In this document: piece by piece, positions 36,474 through 45,465 of the stretch | How positions within the stretch are numbered: the first letter of the stretch is position 1 | Layout: each line of letters opens with the position of its first letter | Assembly: GCA_011391085.1 (NCBI GenBank) | Contig: JAABRD010000025.1 | Span: 1-64,000, forward strand | From: Thiotrichaceae bacterium | GTDB taxonomy: Bacteria; Pseudomonadota; Gammaproteobacteria; Beggiatoales; Beggiatoaceae | Reading direction: 5' to 3' | Length of the DNA stretch: 64,000 nt | Translations under genes and position numbers: made by a program | Notes under the pieces: generated by a model | What the model was told of the DNA's origin: nothing | Databases searched by the model: none | What the model saw: the letters and a program-made list of their open reading frames with translations, nothing else

Positions 36474-37292
36474 CTACTTATTTGTTTCCGTTTTTTCCCC
36501 CTTATCCTTTACCACAAATTCCCCAAATGGGGTTTGAATTTTGCGATACCCTGGGGGGATGGGTTCTTCGGTCTTGGCAGGCGTTGTTGAATCTGGTGAT
36601 GATTTCTCCGCTTCAGATGAAGATTTCACCTCTTCAGGTGAAGACTTGGTGTCGTCGGGTGAAGAGGGTGGCACGGACTTCTCCACACCCGTGGATTTGT
36701 CCACTGGTATGGGTTCTTCTTTTGCCAGTGGGGCAAACTCTTTTTTCGCGGGCGGTGGAACTGTCTGGGATTTATCCTGGTTCTGTTCGTCCGTTTCCTC
36801 TTCCTTGACGATAAAATCTCCAAAGGGGGTGTGTACTTTACGGTGTCCTGGCGGAATTTCTTCAGCCGTTGCGGAGGGAGGTGTTTCCGCCGGTGGAGGT
36901 TCTTCGGCTACCTTTTCTTCGACAGGTGAGGACTTGTCTTCTAACGCCTGAGTGTCTGAAGGTAGTTCCTGATCCGTCAGTGGTGGGGCTTGGTCGACCA
37001 CTAATTTTGGATCTTGGTCGTCTGTGGTGGGGAGGCGGCTGTGTAGGGGCAATTCAATAGTTTTACCGCTTTCCATCGTCAAAAAGATGGATTGTTCTTC
37101 AATCTTGACAACCATCCAAATTCCGATCTTGTCACCTTCACGCACTTCAGTTTTGCTACCGTCTTTTGTGGAGAGGTAGGCACTTTTTTGACTTCCTAAC
37201 ATGTCGATGCTGTCTAAATATATTTCGTCTTCCGCCCACGTCGAGAGAGGAAAAAACGTCATTAACAGGCAGATGAATATGGTGTTTTTCAT
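36474..37292 (-). CDS. Exported Pro/Ser/Glu-rich protein with two IPPG-RK-TPFG motifs
   Basis: A 272-residue protein with a signal peptide (cleaved after about residue 20, TWA). A compact region (about 22-85) resembles the small beta-domain of PilP/GspC-like proteins (KTEVREGDKIGIWMVVKIEE, IFLTMESGKTIELPL). A long disordered Pro/Ser/Glu/Lys-rich tail follows. Two copies of a motif, IPPGHRKVHTPFGDFIVK and IPPGYRKIQTPFGEFVVK, lie in the middle and at the C-terminus. A periplasmic linker or scaffold role is possible, but this is inference. Confidence 0.7.
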   Translation of the reverse strand: MKNTIFICLLMTFFPLSTWAEDEIYLDSIDMLGSQKSAYLSTKDGSKTEVREGDKIGIWMVVKIEEQSIFLTMESGKTIELPLHSRLPTTDDQDPKLVVDQAPPLTDQELPSDTQALEDKSSPVEEKVAEEPPPAETPPSATAEEIPPGHRKVHTPFGDFIVKEEETDEQNQDKSQTVPPPAKKEFAPLAKEEPIPVDKSTGVEKSVPPSSPDDTKSSPEEVKSSSEAEKSSPDSTTPAKTEEPIPPGYRKIQTPFGEFVVKDKGEKTETNK

Positions 37293-37337
37293 AGTAAGGT
37301 ACTCAATTGTAGTGGTTAATGGTAATAGTAATATTCC

Positions 37338-37385
37338 TTTGTACCCCCCAGCCCCCCCGTGTACGGGGGGGCTGGGGGGTACAAA
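37338..37385. repeat. GC-rich perfect palindrome
   Basis: TTTGTACCCCCCAGCCCCCC on the left pairs exactly with the right arm ending GGGGGGTACAAA. It lies between two minus-strand genes and could act as a transcription or decay barrier. It has G-tracts on one strand. Confidence 0.85.
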
Positions 37386-37416
37386 TGGATAAGAATATCA
37401 CTATATCTCAATATTG

Positions 37417-40400
37417 TTACTGTGGCGGAAAATTGCCCACCCTCAATTCCGGAAAACGATGGCTTTGGTCGGCTTGGTCAATTGCCGTCACGGTAAATTG
37501 CACAGGGCTAGGTTGGTCACCAAATAGGCTGCCCAACGTCCCTATTTCTAAACTGTCACGAGGATAAGTATAACTGACAACATATAATTTGTCACCATTG
37601 GGAAAAATTTCTTGCAAGTGCATCGGCAATTGAAAGTCGCCTTGGTTGGATTGGAGAGTGACACTTTTAATGGGGAAAAGTCCCTCTCGCACAATGGCTG
37701 TCACTAGAAATTGTGAATCGCCTACGTCCACTAACGCGGGGTCAAAGCCACTGGCTAACACTTGCGGGAGTTTGCGGCGAGTACCCACTTGGCGAAGCGG
37801 TTGAATATTCAAAGACATAGGCGCCGTCTCGATGCTGGGATTGTTCCCAATTTCTAAATTGGGAAAGGCATGAAATTGGCCCGCCTGGTCAATGGCTTGA
37901 ATCCGATATTGGCCCGCTTTATCACCTAGTAAATTGGCATACGTGCTGACTGGTAAGCCGCCTTTGGTCATGGTCCAAACGGTTTCATAACGTTGGTCGC
38001 CATTGGCATAGGTGGCGACGTGTTGCATGACGACGGTATATTCACTGCCATTTTGCATAATGCGCACGGTTTGTATTGGACTCAGGCCCGGTCTGACAAT
38101 GGCAAAAATTTTCATGTCGGTGTCTAACAAGTCTAATAGAATGGGATCAAAACCAGCCATTAAGACTTGTGGACGTACTCGTGACAGGCCCGTGACGGGG
38201 ACTTTGCCACTGTCGCGGTCAATGACGGAAATGGGAATGCTGTAAGAAGCACTCTGTTGGTGAAGTTTCGAATAGGCTTGTAAAATCACCTGATACGTCC
38301 CTTCTTGAACAAACGTATGGGCTGGGTGAGTGTCGGTGGATACTTCACCATCGCCAAATTGCCAAATGTAACTCAACTCATCTCCTGGTAAAGTGGAAAA
38401 CGATTCGTTGGTGAAAAAGACGCGGAGGGGACGTTCACCAAATAAGGGGGTGGCACGAAACCGCGTGGTAGGGGCCACGGATTGATTAATCATAATAAAT
38501 TCTCGCTGCCCCTTTGCCTCTTGACCATCTTCGCCCACCGCCGTCACTGTCACTGAAAAGCGGTCCGGGCGTGGGAAAAGGTGTGAAACGACGGCTTCGT
38601 TACTGCCTACCACAGGACTCTTGTCACCAAAGTCCCAGAGGAGGAAACTGGTTTGAAAACTATCGGGCAGTCGCGCCACAAATAGGTTTTGTAACGAGTT
38701 GGTCAAGGAAGTAGAGGCTTCAATGGGAATGTCCTTAGCAGGATAGTTTTGGGCCGTTTCTAACGTGAGGTAGTATTTGCCTAACGTGTTGTCTTTAAAA
38801 GAGGTTGTCTCAATTAACAAGTCTCCTTTAGATATGGGTGTGTAACGAATCCGTGCATGTCGATTTCCGCCATTCTCTTCCCCGCTGCTACCACCACTGT
38901 TGTCATCTTGGGCCAGGAGACGATTAAATTCGTCGTATAGGTAGAGATAACTGTCAAATTCATTGGATTTCATATCAATGACCAATTCTTGACCAGGAGT
39001 CAACGATTGCACCAAATAGCGGTCAGCAAAGGCACTGGAACGGGTTTGGGAACGGGGATCGGAAGAGGCCAATTCACCGGCTACGGTATTTGAAATGGGC
39101 AACACCACGCCGTCGGGAGTGGCATTGATGGAAACCAATTCACTGTGGTAAGCATACGCCCCTTGATTGTCTTGCACGGTCAGACCAACGCTGTATTGAC
39201 CAGCTTTCTCAAATGTATGTGTAATCGTCTCCCCAGGTTGACAGGAGAGGAGACTACCATCACCAAATTGCCAACACCGTTGCGCAATTTGCCCATCTGG
39301 GTCGACACTGAAATCAGTAAAGGTGACGGTGGCCGGGGCGACTAATTTTTCGGTGGAAAATTCAAAATGATAGGCCCGTGGTAACTGATTGGTAGTCCCC
39401 TTAATCACTTCCAACGTATACTTCCCCCGTTCCCGCCGATCATGGGCCGTGGCTTCCATGTAATAGGTTTGATCGGTAGGAGAAGTGAACACCATTTCGG
39501 CATTGGTCGTGGTTTGCCCCGCATCATCATTGACGGCAACCACGGTTTTCCCCTGGGCTTCCCCAAATAGATAAAGATACGCATTGAAACTCGCAGACAA
39601 CCTCAGCGTGACAGTTTCTCCCGTCTTTAAGTTCAAGGCATACGCATCTGCGGGCGTACTGGCGCGGCCATGTGACAAAGCATCCGTCTCCTCCAACGCC
39701 CCCAATCGTCGTTCTCCCACATTTAAAAACGGCGTCTGGTCAAACCCATTAGCAGGAGTTGGTTGCGGTGGAATAAAATTAAGCAGTTGCGTCAAAGCCA
39801 CCGTTCCTACTCCTTCATATAAAGCGGTAGGATTGTTGAAAATCAACGTGGCGGCTTCTTTCGCGGCCTCCACGGTGGCACTTTGGGCGACGAAGTACAT
39901 CAAGCGAATTTGCGATTTTGCAGGCACAGTAACGTCCGCATAACGCCAACTGAGTTGATTGCCATTCACAATGTGTTTGGCAGACATGGGATGACTGATT
40001 TGTGAGTGATAATGTAGCAAGGCAGGCATACTCGCGGCTTCCCCATTGACACCAGCACTGGTAATCAAAAAGTTCCCTTGGTCAACTGCCACGACGGTGC
40101 GATTCCCAGCCCCTAAATTGCCAAACACTTCCACCGCCACCGTAACATCTGTCTCGGTAGGATTGTTTAAAATTTCGGCAAATCTGGCAAAGTTAAGCGT
40201 TTTAGAAACATACACGTTGCGCCGCACTTCTAACCCACTGCCAGGGTCAGTGAAGGCACTGCACCGCACTTCTCGTCCATCGAGTGACAAACCTATCACA
40301 TTGCCAGCATAATTGGTGTCATTTATGCGTAATTGGTACATTCCTGCATACGCGCCTAAGGAACCTTCGGTGAGAACGCAATTTTTGCCTACATCATAGA

Positions 40401-40482
40401 CAAAACTTTGTCCATCGGTCAGTTGTAAGGCCACAGTGGGGAAGGGTAGTAATGAAAATAATAGCCAAAATAGTCTATACAT
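37417..40482 (-). CDS. Exported PKD- and PPC-domain protein with duplicated C-terminal module
   Basis: A 1021-residue secreted protein. After a signal peptide (MYRLFWLLFSLLPFPTVA) comes an unrecognised 250-residue domain. A pre-peptidase C-terminal-like beta domain follows (YALNLKTGETVTLRLS...YLYLFG), then PKD domain 1 (CWQFGDGS, HTFEKAGQYSVGLTV) and a second PPC-like domain (YLVQSLTPGQELVIDMKSNE). PKD 2 (WDFGDKSP) and PKD 3 (WQFGDGEVSTDTHPAHTF) come next. The end is two related modules of about 110 residues, beginning RPQVLMAGFDP and LPQVLASGFDP. The ATG at 40482 directly abuts a heptamer array and gives a clean signal peptide. A surface or adhesion role is likely but unproven. Confidence 0.8.
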   Translation of the reverse strand: MYRLFWLLFSLLPFPTVALQLTDGQSFVYDVGKNCVLTEGSLGAYAGMYQLRINDTNYAGNVIGLSLDGREVRCSAFTDPGSGLEVRRNVYVSKTLNFARFAEILNNPTETDVTVAVEVFGNLGAGNRTVVAVDQGNFLITSAGVNGEAASMPALLHYHSQISHPMSAKHIVNGNQLSWRYADVTVPAKSQIRLMYFVAQSATVEAAKEAATLIFNNPTALYEGVGTVALTQLLNFIPPQPTPANGFDQTPFLNVGERRLGALEETDALSHGRASTPADAYALNLKTGETVTLRLSASFNAYLYLFGEAQGKTVVAVNDDAGQTTTNAEMVFTSPTDQTYYMEATAHDRRERGKYTLEVIKGTTNQLPRAYHFEFSTEKLVAPATVTFTDFSVDPDGQIAQRCWQFGDGSLLSCQPGETITHTFEKAGQYSVGLTVQDNQGAYAYHSELVSINATPDGVVLPISNTVAGELASSDPRSQTRSSAFADRYLVQSLTPGQELVIDMKSNEFDSYLYLYDEFNRLLAQDDNSGGSSGEENGGNRHARIRYTPISKGDLLIETTSFKDNTLGKYYLTLETAQNYPAKDIPIEASTSLTNSLQNLFVARLPDSFQTSFLLWDFGDKSPVVGSNEAVVSHLFPRPDRFSVTVTAVGEDGQEAKGQREFIMINQSVAPTTRFRATPLFGERPLRVFFTNESFSTLPGDELSYIWQFGDGEVSTDTHPAHTFVQEGTYQVILQAYSKLHQQSASYSIPISVIDRDSGKVPVTGLSRVRPQVLMAGFDPILLDLLDTDMKIFAIVRPGLSPIQTVRIMQNGSEYTVVMQHVATYANGDQRYETVWTMTKGGLPVSTYANLLGDKAGQYRIQAIDQAGQFHAFPNLEIGNNPSIETAPMSLNIQPLRQVGTRRKLPQVLASGFDPALVDVGDSQFLVTAIVREGLFPIKSVTLQSNQGDFQLPMHLQEIFPNGDKLYVVSYTYPRDSLEIGTLGSLFGDQPSPVQFTVTAIDQADQSHRFPELRVGNFPPQ

Positions 40483-40650
40483 AATGGATAATGAATAATG
40501 GATAATGGATAATGGATAATGAAAGAAAACCAAGCCATCCTGGGACTGTTGGCATTGGGGGATTGGAGGCTTCCGCCGGAGAGTAGTGCCCAGCCCGGTC
40601 AGGTTTTCTTTCATTATCCACTATCCATTATTCACGATTCACTATCCCTT
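40483..40650. repeat. Inverted heptamer arrays in a divergent promoter region
   Basis: TGGATAA/TGAATAA units (40483-40523) and ATTATCC/ACTATCC units (40609-40647) face each other around a CTAGAGGC-type fragment. They occupy nearly all of the 180-bp region between the divergent PKD-protein and glycosyltransferase genes, so both promoters must lie in or between them. Confidence 0.75.
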
Positions 40651-40664
40651 GTCCATTCTTTCTT

Positions 40665-42794
40665 ATGAAAATTCTGATGGTCACTCGCGAAAGCCACGCG
40701 GATAAACGCTATGGCTTAGGCAAAAGTTTAACACCAATCATTCTACAAATACAAGCCCGTGGCATCGAAGTCGGCTATCTTTGTCAAGCGGATGCGGGAT
40801 TAAGAGGTCTCACATTTTTGCGAAAATTACACAGTTTGGCCGTCAAATATGTGGGACGATTTTTCACTGAGACTGAATTTGTGCCACTCCTTTGGGGAAT
40901 TTTAGAACGTCTGAATATGGGACGTCTGGCGGCCCACGTCATGGTACGCGACCATTATACTCATGTCCATTGTCATGACCCCATTATTGCCGCAGGGTAT
41001 CGCTGGTTTGCCAGAATCCGTTGGTTTGCGCAATTGCGCAGAGGACATACCGCCCGGTGGGGAGTTACGGAACATGGGTTTGGTTGCTATGCGGAGGCAT
41101 TTCACATTGATGGGGCACGGTTAGGCACTGGAGTGATGCGTTGGTTACGGCGGTGGGAGGCTAAAATTTTGCTAAAAGCCCATTGGGTGATGACGCCTAC
41201 TCAGGTCGGATTATCACAGTTAGCCCGCGATTTGTCAATTTATCCCATACCATCGACTTGGTACGCGATTCCTCATCCACGTCCTCAGTTAACTCGCTAT
41301 TCTAAGGAGGAGGCGCGACACCGTTTGGGATGGCGTGAGGATACTCTCTATATCATAGCCGTGGGACGTTTTGCCCCTCTTAAACAATTCCCAGCACTGG
41401 TTCAAGCGGTGGCCCAATTACCTGCGACTCACGTTTTACCACCTTGGCAATTGGTTCTCATTGGGGAAGGAGAACGCGCCCCATTACAAACATTAGCCAA
41501 TGAACTAGGCATTGCGGATCGCCTCCTCTTTGCGGTCAGTGACGACATGGGACTGTATTATTCCGCGGCAGATATTTACGTGAGTCCCACCCTAACGGAA
41601 TCGTTTGGACTGGCCAATTTAGAAGCGGTGATAATGGGATTACCCGCGATTTGCACCGCAGTAGGAGGTGTTCCAGAAGTGGTAGGAAGTGGTGCCTGTC
41701 TCATTCCCGCCCAAGCGACTCATGTCTTGACTCACGTCTTACACACCTTTTTGGAAAACTCCACCCTACGTCACCACTGGGCACAACAAGCCACTCACTG
41801 GATCCAGGCGTGGCCTGAAGCGAATGACATTGCAGAACGCTATTTAGCAATGTATCAAGGACAACCATTGCCCTCACCCCCGGCCCCTCTCCCAAGGGGA
41901 GAGGGGCCGGGGGTGAGGGCCGATATTTCCCCCTCGACCACCCCTCCTCACCACCCCTCCTCACCCCTTCCAAACTCGCAACCGCACATTAACTCATCTT
42001 CACTATCCACTATCCACTATCCACTATCCACTAAGTCCACTCCCCCCCTGTCCCTCTGTCCCTTACCACGTCCCTTAGAATTACCTAAGCAAGCGAAAAT
42101 TTTAGTGATAGCCCCCCATCCTGATGATGAAACGTTAGGATGTGGTGGCACTCTCGCCTTATTACGACAACAAGGTTGCACTGTCAAAGTCATCATCGTT
42201 GCCGATGGCAAACAAGGGGACCCACAAGGTTATCTGTCCCCAGGAACTGATATTGTGCGGCACCGTCAACAAGAATCGCTGGCGGCCATGCACATATTGG
42301 GAATTGAGGAGGTGACTTTTTTAGGGCAACCTGATGGGCAAGTGCAATACACTTCTGAACTCTCTAAATTGCTACTCGACTGTCTTTCGAAAGAATCCGC
42401 AGACTGGTTATTTATCCCTTCCCTGTTAGATTATCACCGTGACCACGTTGCCATCAGTTTAGCGATTGTGGAAGCCTGGCAACAACATGGTTGTCGCGAA
42501 CGACTGTTTTTATATGAAACGTGGGCCCCAGTGCCAGCCACCTGGGTCGTTGACATCAGCACCGTATTTGCCTTGAAACAACAAGCTACCTTGTGCTATG
42601 CACTGCCACTGAAATATTGCGATTACTTAACCGCTTGTACTGGGATGGCCAATTATCGTGGTTTGTACCTAGTAGAAGAGTCACAAGGGCAGTATGCAGA
42701 AGCGTTTTTGGAACTGATGGCGGAGAACTGGGAGGAGGTGTTGATGAATTTGTGGAGAGTGAGGGAGTTTCAGGAAAAATGTTTGCGGGGGTGA
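40665..42794 (+). CDS. Glycosyltransferase family 4 / PIG-L deacetylase fusion
   Basis: The 709-residue protein joins two enzymes. Residues 1-395 are a GT-B fold family 4 glycosyltransferase (TVGRFAPLKQFPALVQAVAQ-like nucleotide site; EX7E motif in TESFGLANLEAVIMGLPAI). Residues about 470-709 are a PIG-L/LmbE zinc deacetylase with APHPDDETLGCGGTL and the DYHRDHVA histidines. Such pairs make and deacetylate N-acetyl-sugar conjugates of lipids or thiols. The linker (about 403-462) is translated from a GC-rich palindrome (41871-41919) and a TATCCAC heptamer array (42002-42033). This suggests that two separate genes were fused, or that repeats later expanded between the domains. Confidence 0.88.
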   Translation: MKILMVTRESHADKRYGLGKSLTPIILQIQARGIEVGYLCQADAGLRGLTFLRKLHSLAVKYVGRFFTETEFVPLLWGILERLNMGRLAAHVMVRDHYTHVHCHDPIIAAGYRWFARIRWFAQLRRGHTARWGVTEHGFGCYAEAFHIDGARLGTGVMRWLRRWEAKILLKAHWVMTPTQVGLSQLARDLSIYPIPSTWYAIPHPRPQLTRYSKEEARHRLGWREDTLYIIAVGRFAPLKQFPALVQAVAQLPATHVLPPWQLVLIGEGERAPLQTLANELGIADRLLFAVSDDMGLYYSAADIYVSPTLTESFGLANLEAVIMGLPAICTAVGGVPEVVGSGACLIPAQATHVLTHVLHTFLENSTLRHHWAQQATHWIQAWPEANDIAERYLAMYQGQPLPSPPAPLPRGEGPGVRADISPSTTPPHHPSSPLPNSQPHINSSSLSTIHYPLSTKSTPPLSLCPLPRPLELPKQAKILVIAPHPDDETLGCGGTLALLRQQGCTVKVIIVADGKQGDPQGYLSPGTDIVRHRQQESLAAMHILGIEEVTFLGQPDGQVQYTSELSKLLLDCLSKESADWLFIPSLLDYHRDHVAISLAIVEAWQQHGCRERLFLYETWAPVPATWVVDISTVFALKQQATLCYALPLKYCDYLTACTGMANYRGLYLVEESQGQYAEAFLELMAENWEEVLMNLWRVREFQEKCLRG
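41871..41919. repeat. CCCTCACCCCCGGCCCCTC palindrome inside a coding gene
   Basis: Left arm CCCTCACCCCCGGCCCCTCT and its exact complement flank CCCAAGG. It lies in frame in the linker of the glycosyltransferase/deacetylase fusion. The same palindrome is at 61556-61604, and a split version is in 47139-47237. Confidence 0.85.
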
Positions 42795-42826
42795 ATAAAT
42801 AAGTACTACAACGCTTTCCTAAAACT

Positions 42827-42990
42827 GGTAGTGATGCAATGTGGGTGTACTGTCTGAACTCTGATTAGAATGATTTTCAGATGGACTCTGATTAGTCAAG
42901 CCTCCTTTCATAGCCCTCATTTAATCATCTCAATCACAGTTCAAGACGAAGAGAAACCGCACGATCTTTCACCCAGATGGCATCACTACC
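42827..42990. mobile_element. 164-bp MITE (family A, copy 3)
   Basis: GGTAGTGATGCAATGTGGG ends are flanked by the exact 8-bp duplication CTAAAACT. It lies 33 bp downstream of the glycosyltransferase/deacetylase gene. Confidence 0.92.
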
Positions 42991-43004
42991 CTAAAACTCA
43001 CACC

Positions 43005-43038
43005 AAACCTGACAGGTCTTCAAGACCTGTCAGGTTTA
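43005..43038. repeat. AAACCTGACAGGTCTT palindrome
   Basis: An exact palindrome, AAACCTGACAGGTCTT and its complement, in the region between the fusion gene and the membrane-protein gene. Diverged halves (AAACCTGCAAGGTTTAGGAAAG) occur near 2825 and 29490. Confidence 0.75.
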
Positions 43039-43164
43039 ATACTGTTTCCTCAACAAAGATGAGTACCCCCTTAACGAAAATGATTCCACCAAATCCACCA
43101 TCCCACATACACTTCCGCAATGGTAAGGACTGCCAGTCCTAGTCAGGTCCTTACTTAACCACGA

Positions 43165-44130
43165 TTACTTCTCCTCTTGTCCACCTCCAGCCGTGAACCG
43201 CATTCCTTCCGGACCAAAGCCTCGCCATAAATACGTTGCCAAAGCGTGTCCTTGTGCAATTTCTTCTGCGGGACTCGAAGGCAAAGGCCAGCGTAAAGAT
43301 TGATATAACAGTGAACGGTATAAATCAAAACTGGTCATCACCAATTTGCCATACTCTTCCGCCGCCTGTAAAATCCAACGGTAAGCAATCAATATCGTCA
43401 CCAATGACACTATCCAGGCCCACCACGCCCACAGTCCCCAGATTGAGAACAATAAACCCCAAGTCCAAATGCGTACCATCGTGTCTAAATGTGATCTAGC
43501 TTGAGTCACTTCCATTCTCATGGTAGAGGGTAACAACACCCATAGCGGCGGCCAGCAGATAAACGCATTTAAACCATATCTCTCTTCTGGACGCAATTCC
43601 ACAGACCGTAACAAATTCCCTAACCGGGTTGGCATCCGTTGTTCTAAAGGGTCTGGAATAAACATCAATTCCCAATCCAGTCGCACTTTTTCTTCACGAT
43701 CTTGGGGAGTGAATGACGCTGGGGCTTTCTGTGCTAACTCTTGCAAGCGAATTTGTTTCTGTCGCACCCACCACCAATCTTGAACTTTTATCCATCGTCT
43801 TCGCAAATCGGACGGATAATAGTAGCCTTCTAAGAAACGTAAGAGAGTTAAATCAAAGTATTTTAGCAGACTGGCAACGGCGCCAACAAATAGCATGATA
43901 CCAAAAATAATCAGCAAGGTAGGAACAGGTTCAAGATGTTTCACCTTTTCCCATAATTCTAACCATTTTTCGGGTTGTTGCCACCATGCTGTCTGTGGCA
44001 CCCACGCCAAGAGACCGCCTAACCAGAAGAGAATGCCGGAGTTGAGTAACATCGCGGTCCATCCTTCCATGGGGGCGGCGACATGTTCTACAGGACTGCC
44101 AATCCAACCTTGGGCTGCTTCACTACTCAT
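43165..44130 (-). CDS. Multi-pass membrane protein of unknown function
   Basis: The 321-residue protein has about four hydrophobic segments: near the N-terminus (ILFWLGGLLAWVP), at residues 70-90 (LLIIFGIMLFVGAVASLL), and two close together near 230-255 (GLLFSIWGLWAWWAWIVSLVTILIAY). A cytosolic charged loop lies between them, and a short C-terminal domain has TYLWRGFGPEGMRF. The family is unrecognised. The ATG at 44130 is chosen because AGGAG lies 10 bases upstream and it overlaps the stop of the upstream gene by a few bases. The two genes are therefore probably translationally coupled and act together. Confidence 0.7.
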   Translation of the reverse strand: MSSEAAQGWIGSPVEHVAAPMEGWTAMLLNSGILFWLGGLLAWVPQTAWWQQPEKWLELWEKVKHLEPVPTLLIIFGIMLFVGAVASLLKYFDLTLLRFLEGYYYPSDLRRRWIKVQDWWWVRQKQIRLQELAQKAPASFTPQDREEKVRLDWELMFIPDPLEQRMPTRLGNLLRSVELRPEERYGLNAFICWPPLWVLLPSTMRMEVTQARSHLDTMVRIWTWGLLFSIWGLWAWWAWIVSLVTILIAYRWILQAAEEYGKLVMTSFDLYRSLLYQSLRWPLPSSPAEEIAQGHALATYLWRGFGPEGMRFTAGGGQEEK

Positions 44131-44512
44131 GGGTGGCGGTCTCCTGGACTGGTTGAAGTTGTATCCCATGGGTCTCGCAAATGGGAATTTGTTGCCCTAC
44201 GCGCTGTTGAAACCATCCTTGTGTACAACCTTCAATGGGGCAACGATATTCTTTCATTCCCGGTGTTTGAGAGGGTTCCCCAGGTAACGAACAATCTTTC
44301 TTTTTGGTTCCCTGTACGTCGCTTCCTAACCATTCTTGAATAGCCTGCCAGGCGCGTGGGTAGTCTTTGAATAGACGTCGAATCTCTGGGCTAACGTCTT
44401 CTCCTTGGTCAGCAGCACGTTTTAATAATCCCGCTAAGGGGAGTTTTACTGCGATGGCATCCAATTTCTCTAAATTGGATTGAATCGCACGAGTGGCTTC
44501 TATCAGTGTCAT
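44123..44512 (-). CDS. Small protein with zinc-ribbon-like C-terminus
   Basis: A 129-residue protein. The N-terminal half is helical (ATRAIQSNLEKLDAIAVKL, FKDYPRAWQAIQEWLGSD). The C-terminal half has CPIEGC...ICETHG, a C-x4-C...C-x2-H pattern suited to a zinc ribbon. The family is unrecognised. Its stop overlaps the start of the membrane-protein gene, so the pair is likely a functional unit. Confidence 0.6.
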   Translation of the reverse strand: MTLIEATRAIQSNLEKLDAIAVKLPLAGLLKRAADQGEDVSPEIRRLFKDYPRAWQAIQEWLGSDVQGTKKKDCSLPGEPSQTPGMKEYRCPIEGCTQGWFQQRVGQQIPICETHGIQLQPVQETATHE

Positions 44513-44552
44513 AATGAATCTCCTGTCAGTGAGTTAAGTAAGAAACAATAGC

Positions 44553-44663
44553 GTAGGGTGGGCAACGCGGTTTACCGTTGCCCCCCTACCTTGACTGGCA
44601 TATTTTACTTTGTCTTTAGGTGTGCTACGGTCCTTCAAATGATGCGTGGAACGCACCCTACCT
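44553..44663. repeat. GTAGGGTGGGCAACG inverted repeat
   Basis: GTAGGGTGGGCAACGCGG pairs with CCGTTGCCCCCCTACC, and a half GTGGAACGCACCCTACC follows. The same family occurs at 21492 and 46214-46303. Confidence 0.7.
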
Positions 44664-44666
44664 TGA

Positions 44667-45086
44667 CTACGGTTCTAAAATAATAAACCCTGCCTGGGCA
44701 AAATGTCTATCCAGGGTTAACACTTCTGTGATACCCATCTCGCGCATCACCACAAAGGAAATGCAATCTACCAATCCCCAAGTCTTGTCATGGTAGGTCC
44801 GATAGAGGTCAAAGCCTCTTCGCAGTAGCGCAGGGGTTAGGTGGACTATGCGAACTTGTTTAGCGGTATAAAAGTAGTCGAAGATTTCGACAGCCTGTCG
44901 TTTAAAGTTCTTCGCTAAGGCATTTCCAATTTCTAATAACACGGCATCAGTAATAACCATAGGATAATTTTCAAACTGGTTTATTAGTTGTTCCGCCGTT
45001 TGATGGTATTGGTCGGTGTCATTGACAAAGGCGAGAACAAACGACGTGTCTATAAAGATTCTTCTAGTCAAAGGTCTTTTCTCCAT
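44667..45086 (-). CDS. VapC-like PIN-domain toxin (pair 1)
   Basis: The 139-residue PIN nuclease has the acidic residues Asp in FIDTSFVLAFVND, Glu in AVLLEIGNAL, Asp in WGLVDCISF and Asp in EVLTLDRHFAQAGF. It is the expected length for VapC toxins, which cleave tRNA or rRNA. Its start overlaps the 3' end of the upstream antitoxin-like gene by 23 bp, the classical vapBC layout. Confidence 0.88.
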   Translation of the reverse strand: MEKRPLTRRIFIDTSFVLAFVNDTDQYHQTAEQLINQFENYPMVITDAVLLEIGNALAKNFKRQAVEIFDYFYTAKQVRIVHLTPALLRRGFDLYRTYHDKTWGLVDCISFVVMREMGITEVLTLDRHFAQAGFIILEP

Positions 45087-45288
45087 TCAGATAAGCCTCA
45101 TGGTTTATTGAGAAATCTGCGGGTGCTTGAATATGGACCGTTCTCAGTTTCTCCCATAAACTCATTTTTCCTACCTTCACCACGGGTTGGGAAAGTTGTT
45201 GAAAGTCTTGGATAAGACTATATAGTTCTTCTAAATAGCGTTCCTCGACTAAATCAATCCCAGTTTTCACCTGTTCTCTGGTAATCAT
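45064..45288 (-). CDS. Antitoxin of VapC pair 1
   Basis: A 74-residue protein beginning ITREQVKTGIDLVEERYLEE, a leucine-rich helical segment. The C-terminal tail (APADFSINHEAYLNGEKTFD) is probably the part that wraps the toxin. GAGGAG lies 6 bases before the ATG. No standard DNA-binding fold is obvious. The function is assigned by position before the PIN toxin. Confidence 0.75.
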   Translation of the reverse strand: MITREQVKTGIDLVEERYLEELYSLIQDFQQLSQPVVKVGKMSLWEKLRTVHIQAPADFSINHEAYLNGEKTFD

Positions 45289-45297
45289 GTTAATCTC

Positions 45298-45430
45298 CTC
45301 TTCAATAGAATATTCCAGTCTAGTTTTACTCTATGTTAAATCATCAGGTAAAATGAATCAAGCCTGTCCCTTCCTGCCGGCTAAAGCCTCTCGTCGCGCG
45401 AGAGGTCATGGACTAGAGGCTTTAGCCGGA
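45298..45430. repeat. Segment duplicated around vapBC pair 2, plus CTAGAGGC repeat
   Basis: 45298-45332 matches 46311-46344, and 45335-45390 matches 47274-47326. Here the two parts are contiguous; at the other locus they are separated by the second vapBC pair. A CTAGAGGC/CCGGCTAAAGCCTC inverted repeat follows (about 45379-45430). Confidence 0.65.
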
Positions 45431-45465
45431 AATGGCCCCTGTTTCTCCAATTAAGGGAAGGATAG

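Noticed and set aside
36541..36951. 136-codon plus-strand frame
   Set aside because: Antisense shadow of the Pro/Ser/Glu-rich exported protein, which has a signal peptide and repeated motif in the minus frame.
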